In this document: piece by piece, positions 11,810 to 22,716 of the stretch
Numbering within the stretch: the first letter of the stretch is position 1
How the letters are laid out: every line of letters begins with the position of its first letter
NCBI GenBank assembly: GCA_019137255.1
Contig: WPDH01000082.1
Coordinates: forward strand, 62,001 to 126,000
Direction of reading: 5' to 3'
Length of the DNA stretch: 64,000 nucleotides
Origin: Corinectria fuckeliana
Lineage: Eukaryota; Ascomycota; Sordariomycetes; Hypocreales; Nectriaceae
Made by a program: the position numbers and the translations under genes
Notes under the pieces: generated by a model
Database searches by the model: none
Seen by the model: only the letters and a program-made list of their open reading frames with translations
What the model was told of the DNA's origin: nothing

Positions 11810-14800
11810 ATGTTAACGGCATCTCGCACCTCGCCCCGCGCGAAGATGTTCCAGTCTCGCGCTGTGTGCTCCACTGGGCTTGCTTCCACCACAACCGCGC
11901 TACAGTCAAGATGCAGCCTCCAAACCCGAGGGCTGTGCTTTGGCGCCTGGTCATTGTATCTCGGCTCCGGCGCACCCAGAGACGGCCGCAGACGTCACCG
12001 GGATACTCGCTACCGCTACATGGAGTCGCTGAATCGCAAGCTCTCCTGGGACAACAACACCAACAAGACCATCAAGAAGGCCATGTCTGCCTTAAAAGGC
12101 GCCTCCGAAAGTGGCAATGGCAAGAAGTATGTCAATCCCGATGATGTCAAGTCCTGGTCAGATGAGATCTCCGGTGCTCGTCCTGGCAAGAACATCGAAG
12201 ACGTAGAGCGGGGCGCCATCGACCACTTGATCCGAGGCGATAAGCCCCTTAGCTACGAGTATGACATGTGGAAGTCCCCTCTACACAACATTCGAAGCTA
12301 TCTGGGCTCACAGCGTGACTCTCAAACGCCCAAAAACTCCCACGCCGCTACGGAATCCGATGACTCTACCTTCATTGACCCAATCACCAACCGCAGGGTG
12401 TCCAAGAATCCCCCAAAGACATCTCTGCTATATGAGGATCTCGACCATTACAGGCCAACAGAGTTCTCCAAGCCAGGCGAGCCGGTTCACTCTATCCCAA
12501 AGTATGACGACCTCGCTAGTTATGGACCCGTCAAGGACCGGAATGACCCACAACAGGTTCTGAACCAGAAGTATACCGATCTGGACAAGTACGGACCCAT
12601 CGTGGATAGTACTTCCAGTGCCCCTCAGCAATCCAAGGATCGCTATGAAGACCTCGACAAATACGGTGCAGTTCGTTGGAACGAGCCCGATGGTTTGCAA
12701 AAATCTACCCCTGAAGAAGCTTCTAAGGACTACAAGGACCTAAGACAATACTCGAGTACCAAGATCGACAACCCAAATGTCACGCGCAAGTTGAGTGCCG
12801 AGGAGCAGTCCAAAGTGTACGACGACTTGGACAAGTACCAACCTGTGGAATGGAACGAACCGGATGGGTTGCAGAAGCAAACCCAGGAGGAGCTATCCAA
12901 GAATTACGACGACCTCGACAAATATGACGCTGTGCGTTGGAATGAGCCGGATGGCCTCCGGAAACCAACTGCCGAAGAGCTATCCAAGGACTACAAGGAC
13001 CTGGGAGGATATGATGCTGTGCGTTGGAGCGAGCCGGATGGCCTGCGTCGCTTGACGCCCGAGGAGCTCTCGAAGAACTACAAGGATCTTGGCTCCTACA
13101 ATGCTCCGTTCGTGGCTAAAAATTCGGCCCTTGAGGCTCACGAGGCAGCTCAAATGGATTCTACCCCAAGAGGAGAGCCCCTTGCCGCCAAGGTGGATGG
13201 ACCTTTGGAGGATTTGGCCAGCAAGTACGAAGACTTGGACAAGTACGGGCCGGTCCGTTGGAACGAACCTGATGGCCTCCGGGAGATGACTCCCGAGGAG
13301 CTGTCCAAGAACTATGCGGACCTCCATCTGTACGGTGCAGTCAAGTGGAATGAGCCCGACGGCTTGCGAAGGTTGACTCCCGAGGAGAAATCCAAAGAGT
13401 ACCACGATGCTCCGCTGTATGCCCCTCGTGACTTTGCGGGACCCGAGGTGATTGCCCAGAGGATCCACCCTGAGGAGGCGTCAAAAGCGTACGAGGATTT
13501 GCCTGCGTATCACCACTATGACAATGCTGATGCGAAGTCCCCTCGGGTCCACCCCGAGGAGGCCTCGAAAAAGTATCAAGATCTTGACAAGTACTCCGTC
13601 TCCGACAACGATGGGCCGGAGGTGCTGGAGCGTGTCCACCCAGAGCAAGCTTCCAAGGAGTACGAGGACCTTTCCAAATACCCAACGGCTGGCTTTGAGG
13701 AGGTTGCAAAGACCGAGAATGTCCATCCCGAGGAGCTGGCCAAGACGTACGAGGACTTGGACAAGTACAAGCCAACGACATTTGACCAGGCTGACACGCC
13801 ATATCCCACTCACCCTGAGGAAGCTACCAAGGCCTACAAGGACTTGCACAGGTACTCGGCTATCCGTCACAACGAGCCAGATGGTAAGTCCGCTTCTCAG
13901 CCGGATACAGCCGCTCGTGGCCTCCGAGACTTCGATTCCAAGGCAGGTCCCCAAAATACCAGGAATGGACCATCATTTGCTTATCCTCTTCCCCACAGGA
14001 CCAACAGTTTCGAACCGGAGTCAATCGACAGTAGTGCCGATTCTCTGACGGCCCAGGAAATCCGTGCTGCGACCCTGCGCCGGGCCCGAGCAAGCAGTCA
14101 AGAGTCCCAACCGGAAGAGTCTGACGACCACGCCTTGCTGAAATCTTCGGAGCAAAAGCAGTTGACTGGCAACTACGTTCGGGATTTCCCGGAGGACTTT
14201 TCAACGTCTTGGAGCACGGAGAACTCGTCAACCAAGTCTTCGCTGCTCCCTAAGGACCAGGACCAAGATAATGAGGCACAGGTAAATTCTTCGAGCGCAG
14301 ACCCGGACAGCGCCGAGATCGGCTCGATGGATGAGAGTTTTCCCAGTCTGGACCACAAGCTGCAAACAGCATTGGATCGTCACAGGATGCAAATGGACCA
14401 GGAGATGAAGGATCTCTATTCGCATAAACCTCGGGGTTTTGAAACGAGTTTCGCGGATGAGTGTGGCGGGAAGGAGACCTTGCCGACAGTGGAGAATCAC
14501 TACAAGGGCAAAGGCGCTGTGGGTGACTTGCCGACGTCGTACAAAGTCCTTGCATATGATGCCACTTCGCAGACAATGAGCATTGCGGAGGCGACTACGA
14601 CAATTCCCGAAGCCGATCCGGCCTCGACGCTTTCGGATGTTCTTCTACGCTTGTCCCACCCTTCCAAGTTTTTACCTCACTTCGAGTCCCTCCAGGCACA
14701 GGGATATGAAGTAGTATCAGGCAGCGGCGATGTTCTTATTTTCCACAAAGTACGAGCCTCCCAGGAAGACGGGGTCAAACATAGATCGACGGGCTTTGCG

Positions 14801-15118
14801 CCCACACGAGTCAACCCCATCGATATGATGGGCCAATCTGCCATTGGCAGCTTTGCTAGTCCCACTGGCTTCGTCAACTACGAGGCGCTGTCCGAGTCAC
14901 CAGAGAAGCCCGCGCCACCTTGCCAACCTAGCCTCGGCGTTGGCCAGGATGAGTCGGTCCAGTCTCCGGTCAAGGACCGGAAGAAGCGGAGAATGGGGAG
15001 GAAACTGATCCTCGGCACTGCGGGATTGGCGGGGTCTGCTTACGCCATGGCCGTGATGGGAGAGTATTTCAGCACCAAGGGACTCAAGCATGAGGAGCCG
15101 AAGCAGAGGCGCTTGTGA
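11810..15118 (+). CDS. Large tandem-repeat protein, probably mitochondrial
   Basis: Single-exon gene for 1102 residues from the ATG at 11810 (context ACACCATG); the frame is open 40 codons further upstream but that part is C+T-rich leader. The N-terminus is rich in Arg, Ser and Thr without acids, as in a mitochondrial presequence. Residues about 206-692 are an imperfect array of roughly 15-18 units built on YEDLDKYGPVRWNEPDGL plus a TPEELSK linker; later units lose the WNEPDGL part and keep HPEEASKxYEDL. A disordered Ser-rich region follows. A better conserved block lies at about 906-1024 (YKVLAYDATSQTM, LRLSHPSKFLPHFESLQAQG, SPTGFVNYE), and a single membrane segment at about 1065-1088 ends a Lys/Arg-rich stretch. 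This suggests an anchor with a long repetitive arm. I know the layout from unnamed fungal proteins and assign no function. Confidence 0.8.
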   Translation: MLTASRTSPRAKMFQSRAVCSTGLASTTTALQSRCSLQTRGLCFGAWSLYLGSGAPRDGRRRHRDTRYRYMESLNRKLSWDNNTNKTIKKAMSALKGASESGNGKKYVNPDDVKSWSDEISGARPGKNIEDVERGAIDHLIRGDKPLSYEYDMWKSPLHNIRSYLGSQRDSQTPKNSHAATESDDSTFIDPITNRRVSKNPPKTSLLYEDLDHYRPTEFSKPGEPVHSIPKYDDLASYGPVKDRNDPQQVLNQKYTDLDKYGPIVDSTSSAPQQSKDRYEDLDKYGAVRWNEPDGLQKSTPEEASKDYKDLRQYSSTKIDNPNVTRKLSAEEQSKVYDDLDKYQPVEWNEPDGLQKQTQEELSKNYDDLDKYDAVRWNEPDGLRKPTAEELSKDYKDLGGYDAVRWSEPDGLRRLTPEELSKNYKDLGSYNAPFVAKNSALEAHEAAQMDSTPRGEPLAAKVDGPLEDLASKYEDLDKYGPVRWNEPDGLREMTPEELSKNYADLHLYGAVKWNEPDGLRRLTPEEKSKEYHDAPLYAPRDFAGPEVIAQRIHPEEASKAYEDLPAYHHYDNADAKSPRVHPEEASKKYQDLDKYSVSDNDGPEVLERVHPEQASKEYEDLSKYPTAGFEEVAKTENVHPEELAKTYEDLDKYKPTTFDQADTPYPTHPEEATKAYKDLHRYSAIRHNEPDGKSASQPDTAARGLRDFDSKAGPQNTRNGPSFAYPLPHRTNSFEPESIDSSADSLTAQEIRAATLRRARASSQESQPEESDDHALLKSSEQKQLTGNYVRDFPEDFSTSWSTENSSTKSSLLPKDQDQDNEAQVNSSSADPDSAEIGSMDESFPSLDHKLQTALDRHRMQMDQEMKDLYSHKPRGFETSFADECGGKETLPTVENHYKGKGAVGDLPTSYKVLAYDATSQTMSIAEATTTIPEADPASTLSDVLLRLSHPSKFLPHFESLQAQGYEVVSGSGDVLIFHKVRASQEDGVKHRSTGFAPTRVNPIDMMGQSAIGSFASPTGFVNYEALSESPEKPAPPCQPSLGVGQDESVQSPVKDRKKRRMGRKLILGTAGLAGSAYAMAVMGEYFSTKGLKHEEPKQRRL

Positions 15119-15704
15119 ATGGGTAACTTTGCTGTGGTTGCACTTGTGGAAGATTACGGGTTGGCCTTTATTTGATTGACGGGGGGGTTCCGGGTTTATG
15201 CGGCGTCTGCTATGATGGAGACACGAGGGACGTACAAGATTGGCACAGCAGCCTCTGAACAAGAGCGCAATGCGACGAGCGGATACCGGGATTGGCTATT
15301 CTCTTTTGTACTTGGATTTTCGCTACTCAGCTCTGGGGCATTGGAGTACAGATACCTCGGTACATTTTTTTCAATTCCTTTTTACCAAGGTTGCATGAAT
15401 ACAAATACACTTCCATTCTTTTAGCTACCCAGACCCGAAGTGATGGCGTAAGCTGCTCATCCTGTCATGCAGAGAGAATCCCTTGCGTGCGTTCCAATGA
15501 CTGTTTTGTTCGCCATTTTTGTGATAGTGTACAGCGTCAATCTTGTTGCGGTCCTTGACCCGGGCCAAATGTCCCCTTCGACCGGATGGACCCTGCTCGT
15601 GTTTCCCACGTCGTTACCGCCCAGGAACCATTAATCAATTTCATGATACTCCGTTGATAGCCCATTAATACCGTCGTTCTCGCCCCCGTCCCGTCCGTCG
15701 TCCG

Positions 15705-15738
<34 letters not shown>

Positions 15739-15748
15739 CGATGCACCT
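15119..15748. other. Intergenic, convergent 3' ends, with a 30-C run
   Basis: No gene. It carries the 3' ends of the repeat-protein gene and of the small gene at 15749-16036. Its main feature is the poly-C run annotated separately. Confidence 0.5.
15708..15737. repeat. Poly-C homopolymer of 30 nt
   Basis: Uninterrupted run of C on the plus strand just downstream of the stop codon of the small minus-strand gene. Runs of this kind are unstable and hard to sequence, so the stated length may be inexact. Confidence 0.9.
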
Positions 15749-16036
15749 TTAGCCCCGCTCCGTAAAGCCCGGGCCGGTCTTGACCTCGTCGATGCCGGCC
15801 ATGTGCATGGCGTGCTTCAGGTCCTCCTTGTTGAAGCTCTGGCGGCGCTCGTAGATGGGGGTCCAGCTGCTGGTGCGGCGGATGGCGCGGGCGGCGTCGG
15901 CTTCGGCGTGGGCGCTCATGCGGCGGGGTTTGGCCGAGGAGGACGGTGGTGATGGCGGCTGCGGGGAGGAGGAGGAGCCGGAGGAGGGGGAGGCGTAGGC
16001 GTAGGAGAGGGGTTCTTCTGTGAAGCGTGCAGACAT
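15749..16036 (-). CDS. Small conserved fungal protein, function unknown
   Basis: A 95-residue single-exon frame. The first 40 residues are Ser/Pro low complexity. The C-terminal half is dense and well formed: RRMSAHAEADAARAIRRTSS, then WTPIYERRQSFNKEDLKH and a closing TGPGFTERG. The RRxS sites (RRMS, RRTS, RRQS) look like PKA-type phosphorylation motifs. I recall small ascomycete proteins with this same C-terminal pattern but no assigned role. There is no signal peptide or membrane segment. Codon use and a purine-rich leader before the ATG support real coding. Confidence 0.75.
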   Translation of the reverse strand: MSARFTEEPLSYAYASPSSGSSSSPQPPSPPSSSAKPRRMSAHAEADAARAIRRTSSWTPIYERRQSFNKEDLKHAMHMAGIDEVKTGPGFTERG

Positions 16037-17902
16037 TGTTGTTTTGGGGGGTTGGTGATGGTGGTTGATGATGGTGATGGTGGTTGATGATGGTGAAGGT
16101 GAGGTTGGTTTTTGAAAAGTGGTGGTTTGGGTAGGTGGTGATGTCGATGGTGGGATGATGTAGGAGAGTTGCCGGTTATATGTAGGTGCTATTGGTAATT
16201 AGCATGGAAGAGGGAAAGGGAGAATGTCCCGGACGGATAACCTACTCGATATTGCAGTGTAGTAAGGCAGGTAGCTTGATGCTTTGCACTGTTGTGTGGA
16301 TGTAAGTAAGTAAGATGGTAAACACGTTCCCCTTCCCTCGGCGCCCCATCTCCCTTTATCCACCCCTTCCTCCGTAAGCCAGAACCATCATGATCTCACG
16401 TTCCCGCCTCGAAACAAGCATATGCAGAAGCAAGTACTACGACTAGGGAAGCACGGAGAAAAAAACATGCAAGCCACGAAAGGCAGCATCAGCCCACGCG
16501 CCCAATCATCATGACGGCATCCAGCAACCATCCGTTCCCGTTCGCCACCAGCACCACCACCAGCACCACCACCGCCTACCTAACCACCTATCAATATGTA
16601 AACCACCCGCTGCGAAAGCGGGGGGGGGAAGGGCAAAAGCGCACTGCAACTTGTTGAGCAAGCTTGGCCTCGAAGACCAAAAGAAAATATAAACAAATAC
16701 CACGAACTTTGCAGTTCCCGTTGCAAATGACAAGCGTGGGGCCGCTGTCACTTGTGACTAGCTGGGTAGGTAAGTAGCATGGCATGGCATGGCATGGCAC
16801 GCTGCAGCCCATCGGGTCGGTGTAGTTGGCTGCCCCCGGGCGGGGTCTGTAAATGGGTTCATGCCTAGCTAGGTTCCCCGGGCAAGTAACTGATGCACGG
16901 TAAGTACTTGCGTTGTCTATGTAGGCATGTAACCTGCAATTGGGCCTAGTCGACAACCAAACCTGAATGAGGCAGTCTAACTAGCTCTAGTCCAACGTCA
17001 CGGAGCTGAAGGGAGCGTGATGGCGCGTCATCTGCCAGCTGCGTTGGGGCCAAGTAGATAGGCTACACGCGACGATCGGTAAGTACTGGTAATCTACGGG
17101 TAGCTTACACAATAACGGCATCGGAAACGCGTGAGGGCGAGACAATGGGATGATGATATGATGGCGGGGGCATGCGCTTGTGCCTTTAGTTTCACCACGT
17201 TGCCGGCTCGCCGAGCATCGGAATTCTTCGAGATAGACTAGTCTACACCAAGCATCGTATCATGCTCGGTTCTAGACCTGCATCCTAGTCACGGGCTATG
17301 TCTCGTTGCGACTGCGGCGAGTCGTTCACGACACGACCCCGAGTCCCCGAATTGGGTCCGTCATGTGTCATCCATCCCGTCATGCCCGTATCCGGACGTC
17401 TCGATGAAATGTCAAAACATATTCCATTACTCCCTCGCCTCCTGTAAACAATGCCGTGACATGGACCTCCACGCCCTGCACAAAGACAACATCATGAAGA
17501 ACCGTCCGCCGAGAACCGCCACGAAAATGCCCCCCCCCTCCGTCGTCCCAGAATCATTTGCCCATTCTCCTGCAGGCCATCCGTTCCGCCTGTCTGCTCG
17601 GCCGTCCCGCAAAGTCAAACGTGCTCCAACTCCGCCATCAAACTCGAGAGTGAAAAAGAAAAAAAGACAAAGACGCCTCAGGCTATGCAGGTGCACTCGC
17701 AGATCTCGTGGGAGGTGGATGGAATCGTGGTCGTGGTTCGTGTGAATAATGCAAAAGGAAAATGGGTATACAGCAAAAACGTCCTCCGTCCGCCAGGTTG
17801 GTTCCAGTTCTCCCAGTCTCTCCCGCTCGTCTCGATTCCTACCAGGAATCCACCGAGAGTGTGTATGTACGTTGTAGTGTTGCGTTGCAGTGGTAATGGT
17901 AA
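16037..17902. other. Gene-free 1.9 kb with simple repeats
   Basis: No gene. It contains a GATGGTGGTT-type imperfect array at about 16050-16110 in the leader of the small gene, four GGCAT pentamers at about 16778-16798, and a G+A/C+T-skewed 3' flank before the FHA gene at 17903. Confidence 0.5.
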
Positions 17903-19576
17903 TTAGGGAGTGCGAGGACGCTTCCAGTAGTATTGCTGCGTCGTGTTAGTCCTTGTTCCTCGCCTGCGTTGACTACGTGCCATGTACGCATGGAGACATA
18001 CCTTGTGCTGCTTGCGGCAAGCTCTCAAACTTGGCTTCCGAAGACCATCAACCACGGCCGCCCGTCGTGGCTCGTCGTTGTCACGCTCCGGGACGTAGTA
18101 GTACTCGCTCTCCAGAAGCTTGCCGGCGGCGTCCTTGCCTTCCCGCTCGATGATGCCGATGCAGGGCGTGGCCTCGATTGAGTATCGGAGGACAACCTTG
18201 GTGAGGCCCTCCTTCTCCTCGGTGGGCAGATGCTGCATGATGGTGGAGAGCGGCGTGGATGAAAGCCGCGAGAAGGCAAGCTGGTTAATGACGTGGTTCA
18301 CAACGGCCGCGTTGACTTCCATGGCCGGCTCGAGAGGCGCCGGCCTGGGTGTCGGCGTGGTAGTTCGCTCCCTGGGCGGCGAGGAGAGCGGCGAGTCCAG
18401 CTCAATGGGCGAGTCCATCTCGATGGGCTTCTTCTTGGGGGACATGAGAGTTGAGGGGGTCTGACGCGGGGCAAACAGATCCGTGGCCAGCGCGAGGGAG
18501 AGCGGGTTGGGAGCTCGCTTGATGCCCTTGAACACCTTGGGTGACTTGGTCGTTATCGAAGCCATCCTGCACGAGATGTCGGCGCCAAAGGGACCGAACG
18601 AGTGGATGATGGGATCGTTTTCCTCGTCCGGGTCATGCTCCTCGGCCTCGCTGGAGAAGCTCGCCGTGGCCTCGGTGCACATGCTGACGTTAACATCCAT
18701 GTCGCCGAGTTCGCGCTTAGGCTCCGGCAGCTCGGGCTCGTCCTCGTCCTCGTAGATGTGGATGCCGTGGTCCCGGTGGCCGGGGAGCAGGGCCTGCAGG
18801 CGGCGGGAGCTGGAGCCGACGGGCGTGGGGCTCTCGGGAGACGCGATGCGGACGGCGCGGCGGAGAGGCGACGAGTGGAGGAGGCCGTGTGCGCGCGTGG
18901 GAGAGTCGTCCCAGGTCGTGTCGGACAGGTTGTCGACGCTTCGCTTGGGCCATTGGACAAGCACACGGGCGTCCTGCACGTCGACCATGATCTCGGAGCC
19001 CTCCGTCTCGCTGGTGAAGCTGTCGCCCTTGAACAGCTCCCAGGTGCGGCCCTGGCAGTGCAGCTTCAAGCCGTTCCAGCCGTTGCAGATGATCTCGATC
19101 CTGCCGGGCTCCAGCGCGCTCGGCGCGGCAATGAAGCGGGCCTTGACGTGGACGCGGGAGATCAGGCGGTTGGCCGAGAGCTGGAAGTGGGACGAGTTGG
19201 ACGAGCGGCCCATGATGAGCGACTCGCCGTTCTCCGAGAGCTCGACGGCGGGCACGGCCGAGAGCGGAGCGCGTTCGGGCCCGGGCGCAACCCGCCGGGG
19301 CGGTGAGCTCGACAGGATGCCGGTGCTGGAGGTCGGCACGGGCGTGGGGTATTTGAGGTGGGCGCGTCCGGAGCACGCATTCACGTTCTGGCGTTTGGCG
19401 GGACGAGGGAGCCCGGGAGACGACGAGAGCGGCTCGAAAGGAGGCAGAAGAGTCGGAGCAGGGCGTTTTGAACCGGCCATGGCAGAGGAGGGTTGCCGAG
19501 AGATTGCGGGGAGCGTGGGCTCGGCCGAGGCGTGCTTGCCGTGGCCGAGCCGCGGTGACGAGGATATCGAGTCCAT
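17903..19576 (-). CDS. FHA-domain nuclear protein, Tos4/Plm2-like
   Basis: Two exons, 19576-18002 and 17935-17903, give 535 residues. An FHA domain spans about residues 115-210, with the phosphopeptide-loop pattern MGRSSNSSHFQLS and SRVHVKA followed by a C-terminal NGWNGLKLHCQGR strand. The C-terminal region has acidic Ser-rich linkers and a conserved helical tail ending in YYWKRPR. FHA domains bind phosphothreonine; yeast Tos4 and Plm2 act in the G1/S checkpoint and replication stress response. The 66-nt intron is in frame and free of stops, so it can be read through; I infer it from its GTATGT donor, ACTAACA branch and CGCAG acceptor, and because splicing yields KQYYWKRPR. The start at 19576 is the first Met after an in-frame leader rich in Arg. 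The Tos4 assignment is by layout. Confidence 0.8.
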   Translation of the reverse strand: MDSISSSPRLGHGKHASAEPTLPAISRQPSSAMAGSKRPAPTLLPPFEPLSSSPGLPRPAKRQNVNACSGRAHLKYPTPVPTSSTGILSSSPPRRVAPGPERAPLSAVPAVELSENGESLIMGRSSNSSHFQLSANRLISRVHVKARFIAAPSALEPGRIEIICNGWNGLKLHCQGRTWELFKGDSFTSETEGSEIMVDVQDARVLVQWPKRSVDNLSDTTWDDSPTRAHGLLHSSPLRRAVRIASPESPTPVGSSSRRLQALLPGHRDHGIHIYEDEDEPELPEPKRELGDMDVNVSMCTEATASFSSEAEEHDPDEENDPIIHSFGPFGADISCRMASITTKSPKVFKGIKRAPNPLSLALATDLFAPRQTPSTLMSPKKKPIEMDSPIELDSPLSSPPRERTTTPTPRPAPLEPAMEVNAAVVNHVINQLAFSRLSSTPLSTIMQHLPTEEKEGLTKVVLRYSIEATPCIGIIEREGKDAAGKLLESEYYYVPERDNDEPRRAAVVDGLRKPSLRACRKQHKVCLHAYMARSQRRRGTRTNTTQQYYWKRPRTP

Positions 19577-21495
19577 GATGGGAAGCTGTGTCGGAAGACG
19601 AGAGAGACTTGGGGGAGTTGAATGTCGAGACGGAAGATGGTTATTTCGCGTGTCGAGGCGCGATGCTAAGCCGGAAGCACGCGTACACGAGCGTTCGACG
19701 GTTGCAAGCTGCGGGCTCCTCCCCTTCACACCGGAATGGCGTTGCCCTTATCCCACCAAGCACTTACACGCGAGAGTCGCGGTGAGAGGCCAGTTCGTGC
19801 GTTGGTTCGAAGAATGACAAGCAGAGGGACGGGTCACGAAAGACGGCCAGAAGGAGTGTTCCCAAGGGGAAGAGAAGAAGAAAAAGGTTGCAAAGAGGAA
19901 AGTGGCAGAAGAGGGAGGCCCAAGAGAGAAGGCCAAGGTCGGGAAAGTACTGCGGGTGTGGGTGGTTTGCGTGGTTGTGCGTAGGGGAAAGAAAGCCTGG
20001 CCGAGGGAGGTATTTAAGAGAGGGAATGGGGGACGCGCGATGGAACGAGCACGCTTTCGCCCTTTGCGCGTTGGCGACGGGTTTTTGGCGTTTGGCGTTT
20101 TTGTGACGGGGACGCTTTTGTGCAGTGAATGTGAGAATGTGCAGCGGGAGACCGCTGGAAAGGGGCGCTGGAGCATGAGTTTCCAGGGCGCCCGGGGCCG
20201 AGTGCTTAACGCGTTTACGGGGGCCCGGGCTCTCGCGTTCAGTGGATTTCTTTCGAGACGGGACGCCGAGGCCCGAAGCGACGGGACTAGGTGGACTCGC
20301 TAATTACTACCTGCCTGCTGTTAGTAGAGGAACGCGCTGTAAGCGGGGGGACAGTTATAGTGGCTGCATCCCAGCTGACAGGACATGGACCAGCGCCAGC
20401 ACAGACAGTCCTGTTTGCGCGTTCCATCTACGAGTAATACGCAGTAGAGACGTAGGTGAATATCTAGGTATAGCTTAACTACCAACAACATCATAACTAT
20501 CAACAACATCACACTCTCTTTACGCCCCCAGCATGATAACTCGTCTCTGCAGTCCAACGCAAGAGAGGAGAACCAAAAGCCAGCCCCCGTTCTTCGATTC
20601 TTCAACGGCCAACACGTCTCCACCGCTGCATCAGATAAAAAAAAATCAAAAAAGGAACACCGACCCCCTCCCTCGTGGCTCCCCCTCAGTGGAACTCGTC
20701 CGCTCCGTTGACATATCGAATCGCGTCGGTCCTTGTGCCTTTGCACTCCCGACTCCAAATCCTTTCCTACAGGCTGATACGTAATGTGATCTTATTCGCC
20801 CAATGCAGAGCGATCTGACGTTGTAGACCTCGCTCTGTCCTTGTCGCTTGCCTCGTTGCTGACCGACTCTCCGGCCCAGGGAAAGCGGTTAGGCAGGTGC
20901 CCACTCTACGCGTCTTACACGTCCGACTCCTGCGCGGACAGCATCACCGCCGCTTCGGCCCAACCCTCCAGTATGTAAGCTGCCAATCGACTATCAATGT
21001 TGAAGTTCCAAGATTATTCCCTGTTTCTTAATCCCGTTCCCGTTCCCCGACTGCCCCTGGTTTTTTTAAGTACTCTGCACTCAAAGGTACTGGGCTTTCT
21101 GGACCGTCTGCCCCAGAGGCTACACAGCAGACTAGTCTCTTAATCACCGCCTCATCAGCTTCGCATTCCTAATGACAACATCAACTATCTACTTGATTTG
21201 CTGTCTCCGTGATTTACTCGCAGTCTCTTAGTGTGTGACTCAACCCGGAATTTCCATCGTCTTCTGACGCGTCTAGTTGGACGGCTCCCCGCCCTAAGCT
21301 TACCCTGAAGCACTCCTCAAAGCCTCCATTTTTACACAAGCCATGAGCATGATGCACTCACAACTCCGTCAACGAGAGCTCATTTTACTCCGCGTTTATT
21401 TGGCATTCGCATTTCGCCTCGCCCGAGTTTCTCTTCCATCTTATCTATATTGCGGGCTATTCCCCTAGCTCCTTCGTCACTTGCTCGGATGCCTC
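19577..21495. other. Gene-free 1.9 kb, start of the accessory block
   Basis: No supported gene. Purine-rich leader of the FHA gene at the left, then mixed low-coding sequence. No transposon ends or RNA genes were recognised. Confidence 0.45.
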
Positions 21496-21684
21496 TCAAT
21501 GTCGTCGAGACCGCTTGGAACAATTAGGACATTCCCGCTTTTCGACGAAAAGCTCCTTCATTACCTCCCGCTTCTGGCACTTCGTCCCCCTTCTCCCGGC
21601 ATCGCAGCTCTCTACAGCTGAACTCGAGCCGAACCAGCCACGGCACCCGCGGCAGGTGGTAGCAGTGTGGACGGTGATACACAT
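21496..21684 (-). CDS. Seven-cysteine mini-protein A (62 aa)
   Basis: Member A of a four-gene cluster. Cys lie at residues 2, 11, 14, 27, 36, 52 and 55, so the pattern is MC-x8-CxxC-x12-C-x8-C-x15-CxxC, followed by a basic tail (SKRSRRH). The two outer CxxC pairs suggest a zinc-ribbon-like or paired-hairpin fold. There is no signal peptide, so the protein is probably intracellular and metal-binding rather than secreted with disulfides. The start is the internal Met at 21684: it places Cys at position 2 exactly as in the three neighbours, while the upstream in-frame extension shows no similarity. Function unknown. Confidence 0.65.
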   Translation of the reverse strand: MCITVHTATTCRGCRGWFGSSSAVESCDAGRRGTKCQKREVMKELFVEKRECPNCSKRSRRH

Positions 21685-22482
21685 AGTAGCGCTGTTGAGT
21701 GGATTGCTCGGTGTAAGTCGAGTGTTTGGTACGAGTTGAGGCGCGTACAAAGTTGTTTCAATTGGATTTTTTGGTGGTTGGAAGTAAGTAATAAAAATGC
21801 TGTCCCGAGGACGCAACGTCTCGTAATATATATCTACTCGCTATGTTTGATCCAGTCCTTGTCTAGGCCACCCCTTTCCCACTGTCATCACAAACGCCAA
21901 AAGGAATACATCACAGACGTAAGCACGGACACGGACATCCGTTCAAGAGTACTAGATGGAACAAAGGGGGACCGTGTTAAGAGGCCTGAGCTGACACCTG
22001 GTCGTGCAGCATCTGCTTACCTTTGTTTGTTTTGTCCCTTTGTTCTCTTTTGTTTCCTGCCATTACTCTATGCCCTCGTTCTATACCTTTATCCTTCGGC
22101 ATTCTTGTGCCCTTTTTTGTTTCATCGTAACGTCGAACCACTGCTATTTTCGGCATTCTCTGTTTAGAAGTCCAAGCTGTACCTGCCGCCTGGTATTGTC
22201 CTCCGCTCTGCAGACTCCTAGAGCGAACATCCGTAGTTCCTCTGAGCCTGACGATACATAGTCTTCACGTGATCTCTACGGGAACATCTAGCCAGAAGGA
22301 AAAGCAGGGTAAATCTAAGAAAAAGGTTTTATAGAATATGAGGCAGCCTGTATTCACCCCTTAAGAGCCTTACAGGAGTCACACCTAGTGAGTATCTTAC
22401 TCAGCTAGGTATCAACTACTCAGCTACCTAATACTTAGTAGCACGGCCCAAGACTACTACGAACCCTCGCGTATCATGACCC
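21685..22482. other. Spacer between mini-proteins A and B
   Basis: No further member of the family and no other gene seen. It includes T-rich stretches on the plus strand that could be leader or promoter sequence for gene A. Confidence 0.4.
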
Positions 22483-22716
22483 TTACGCCTTGGCCTCGTC
22501 TGCCTTGGGCTCCTCCGTAGATTTGAGATGTTCAGGTGGATTGCACTTCCAGCACCCAATCGAGTCAACATATTCCGGGCGAACATCGTGAGTCTTCTCG
22601 CAGACGATCCCCTCCCTTGACTTCAGACCGTCCGGGCAGATCTCCCACACGGGCTCGGTGGCCATATGCTCGCCACATGCGACGCAGTAGATCTTCTTTT
22701 CGGCAAAGACGCACAT
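22483..22716 (-). CDS. Seven-cysteine mini-protein B (77 aa)
   Basis: Member B of the cluster. Cys at residues 2, 11, 14, 27, 39, 55 and 58: MC-x8-CxxC-x12-C-x11-C-x15-CxxC. The spacing is identical to member D although the sequences differ nearly everywhere else. A charged tail (EEPKADEAKA) follows the last CxxC. The Met at 22716 is chosen over the one eight codons upstream because it gives the shared MC start. No signal peptide. It runs in the same direction as A and C. Confidence 0.7.
   Translation of the reverse strand: MCVFAEKKIYCVACGEHMATEPVWEICPDGLKSREGIVCEKTHDVRPEYVDSIGCWKCNPPEHLKSTEEPKADEAKA

Noticed and set aside
11810..15118. Repeat protein as a Kex2-processed repeated-peptide (RiPP) precursor
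   Set aside because: No signal peptide and no KR/RR sites between units; a mitochondrial-type N-terminus and C-terminal membrane segment fit a structural protein better.
15537..15746. Gly-rich frame across the poly-C run
   Set aside because: Produced by the 30-nt homopolymer; no coding structure outside it.
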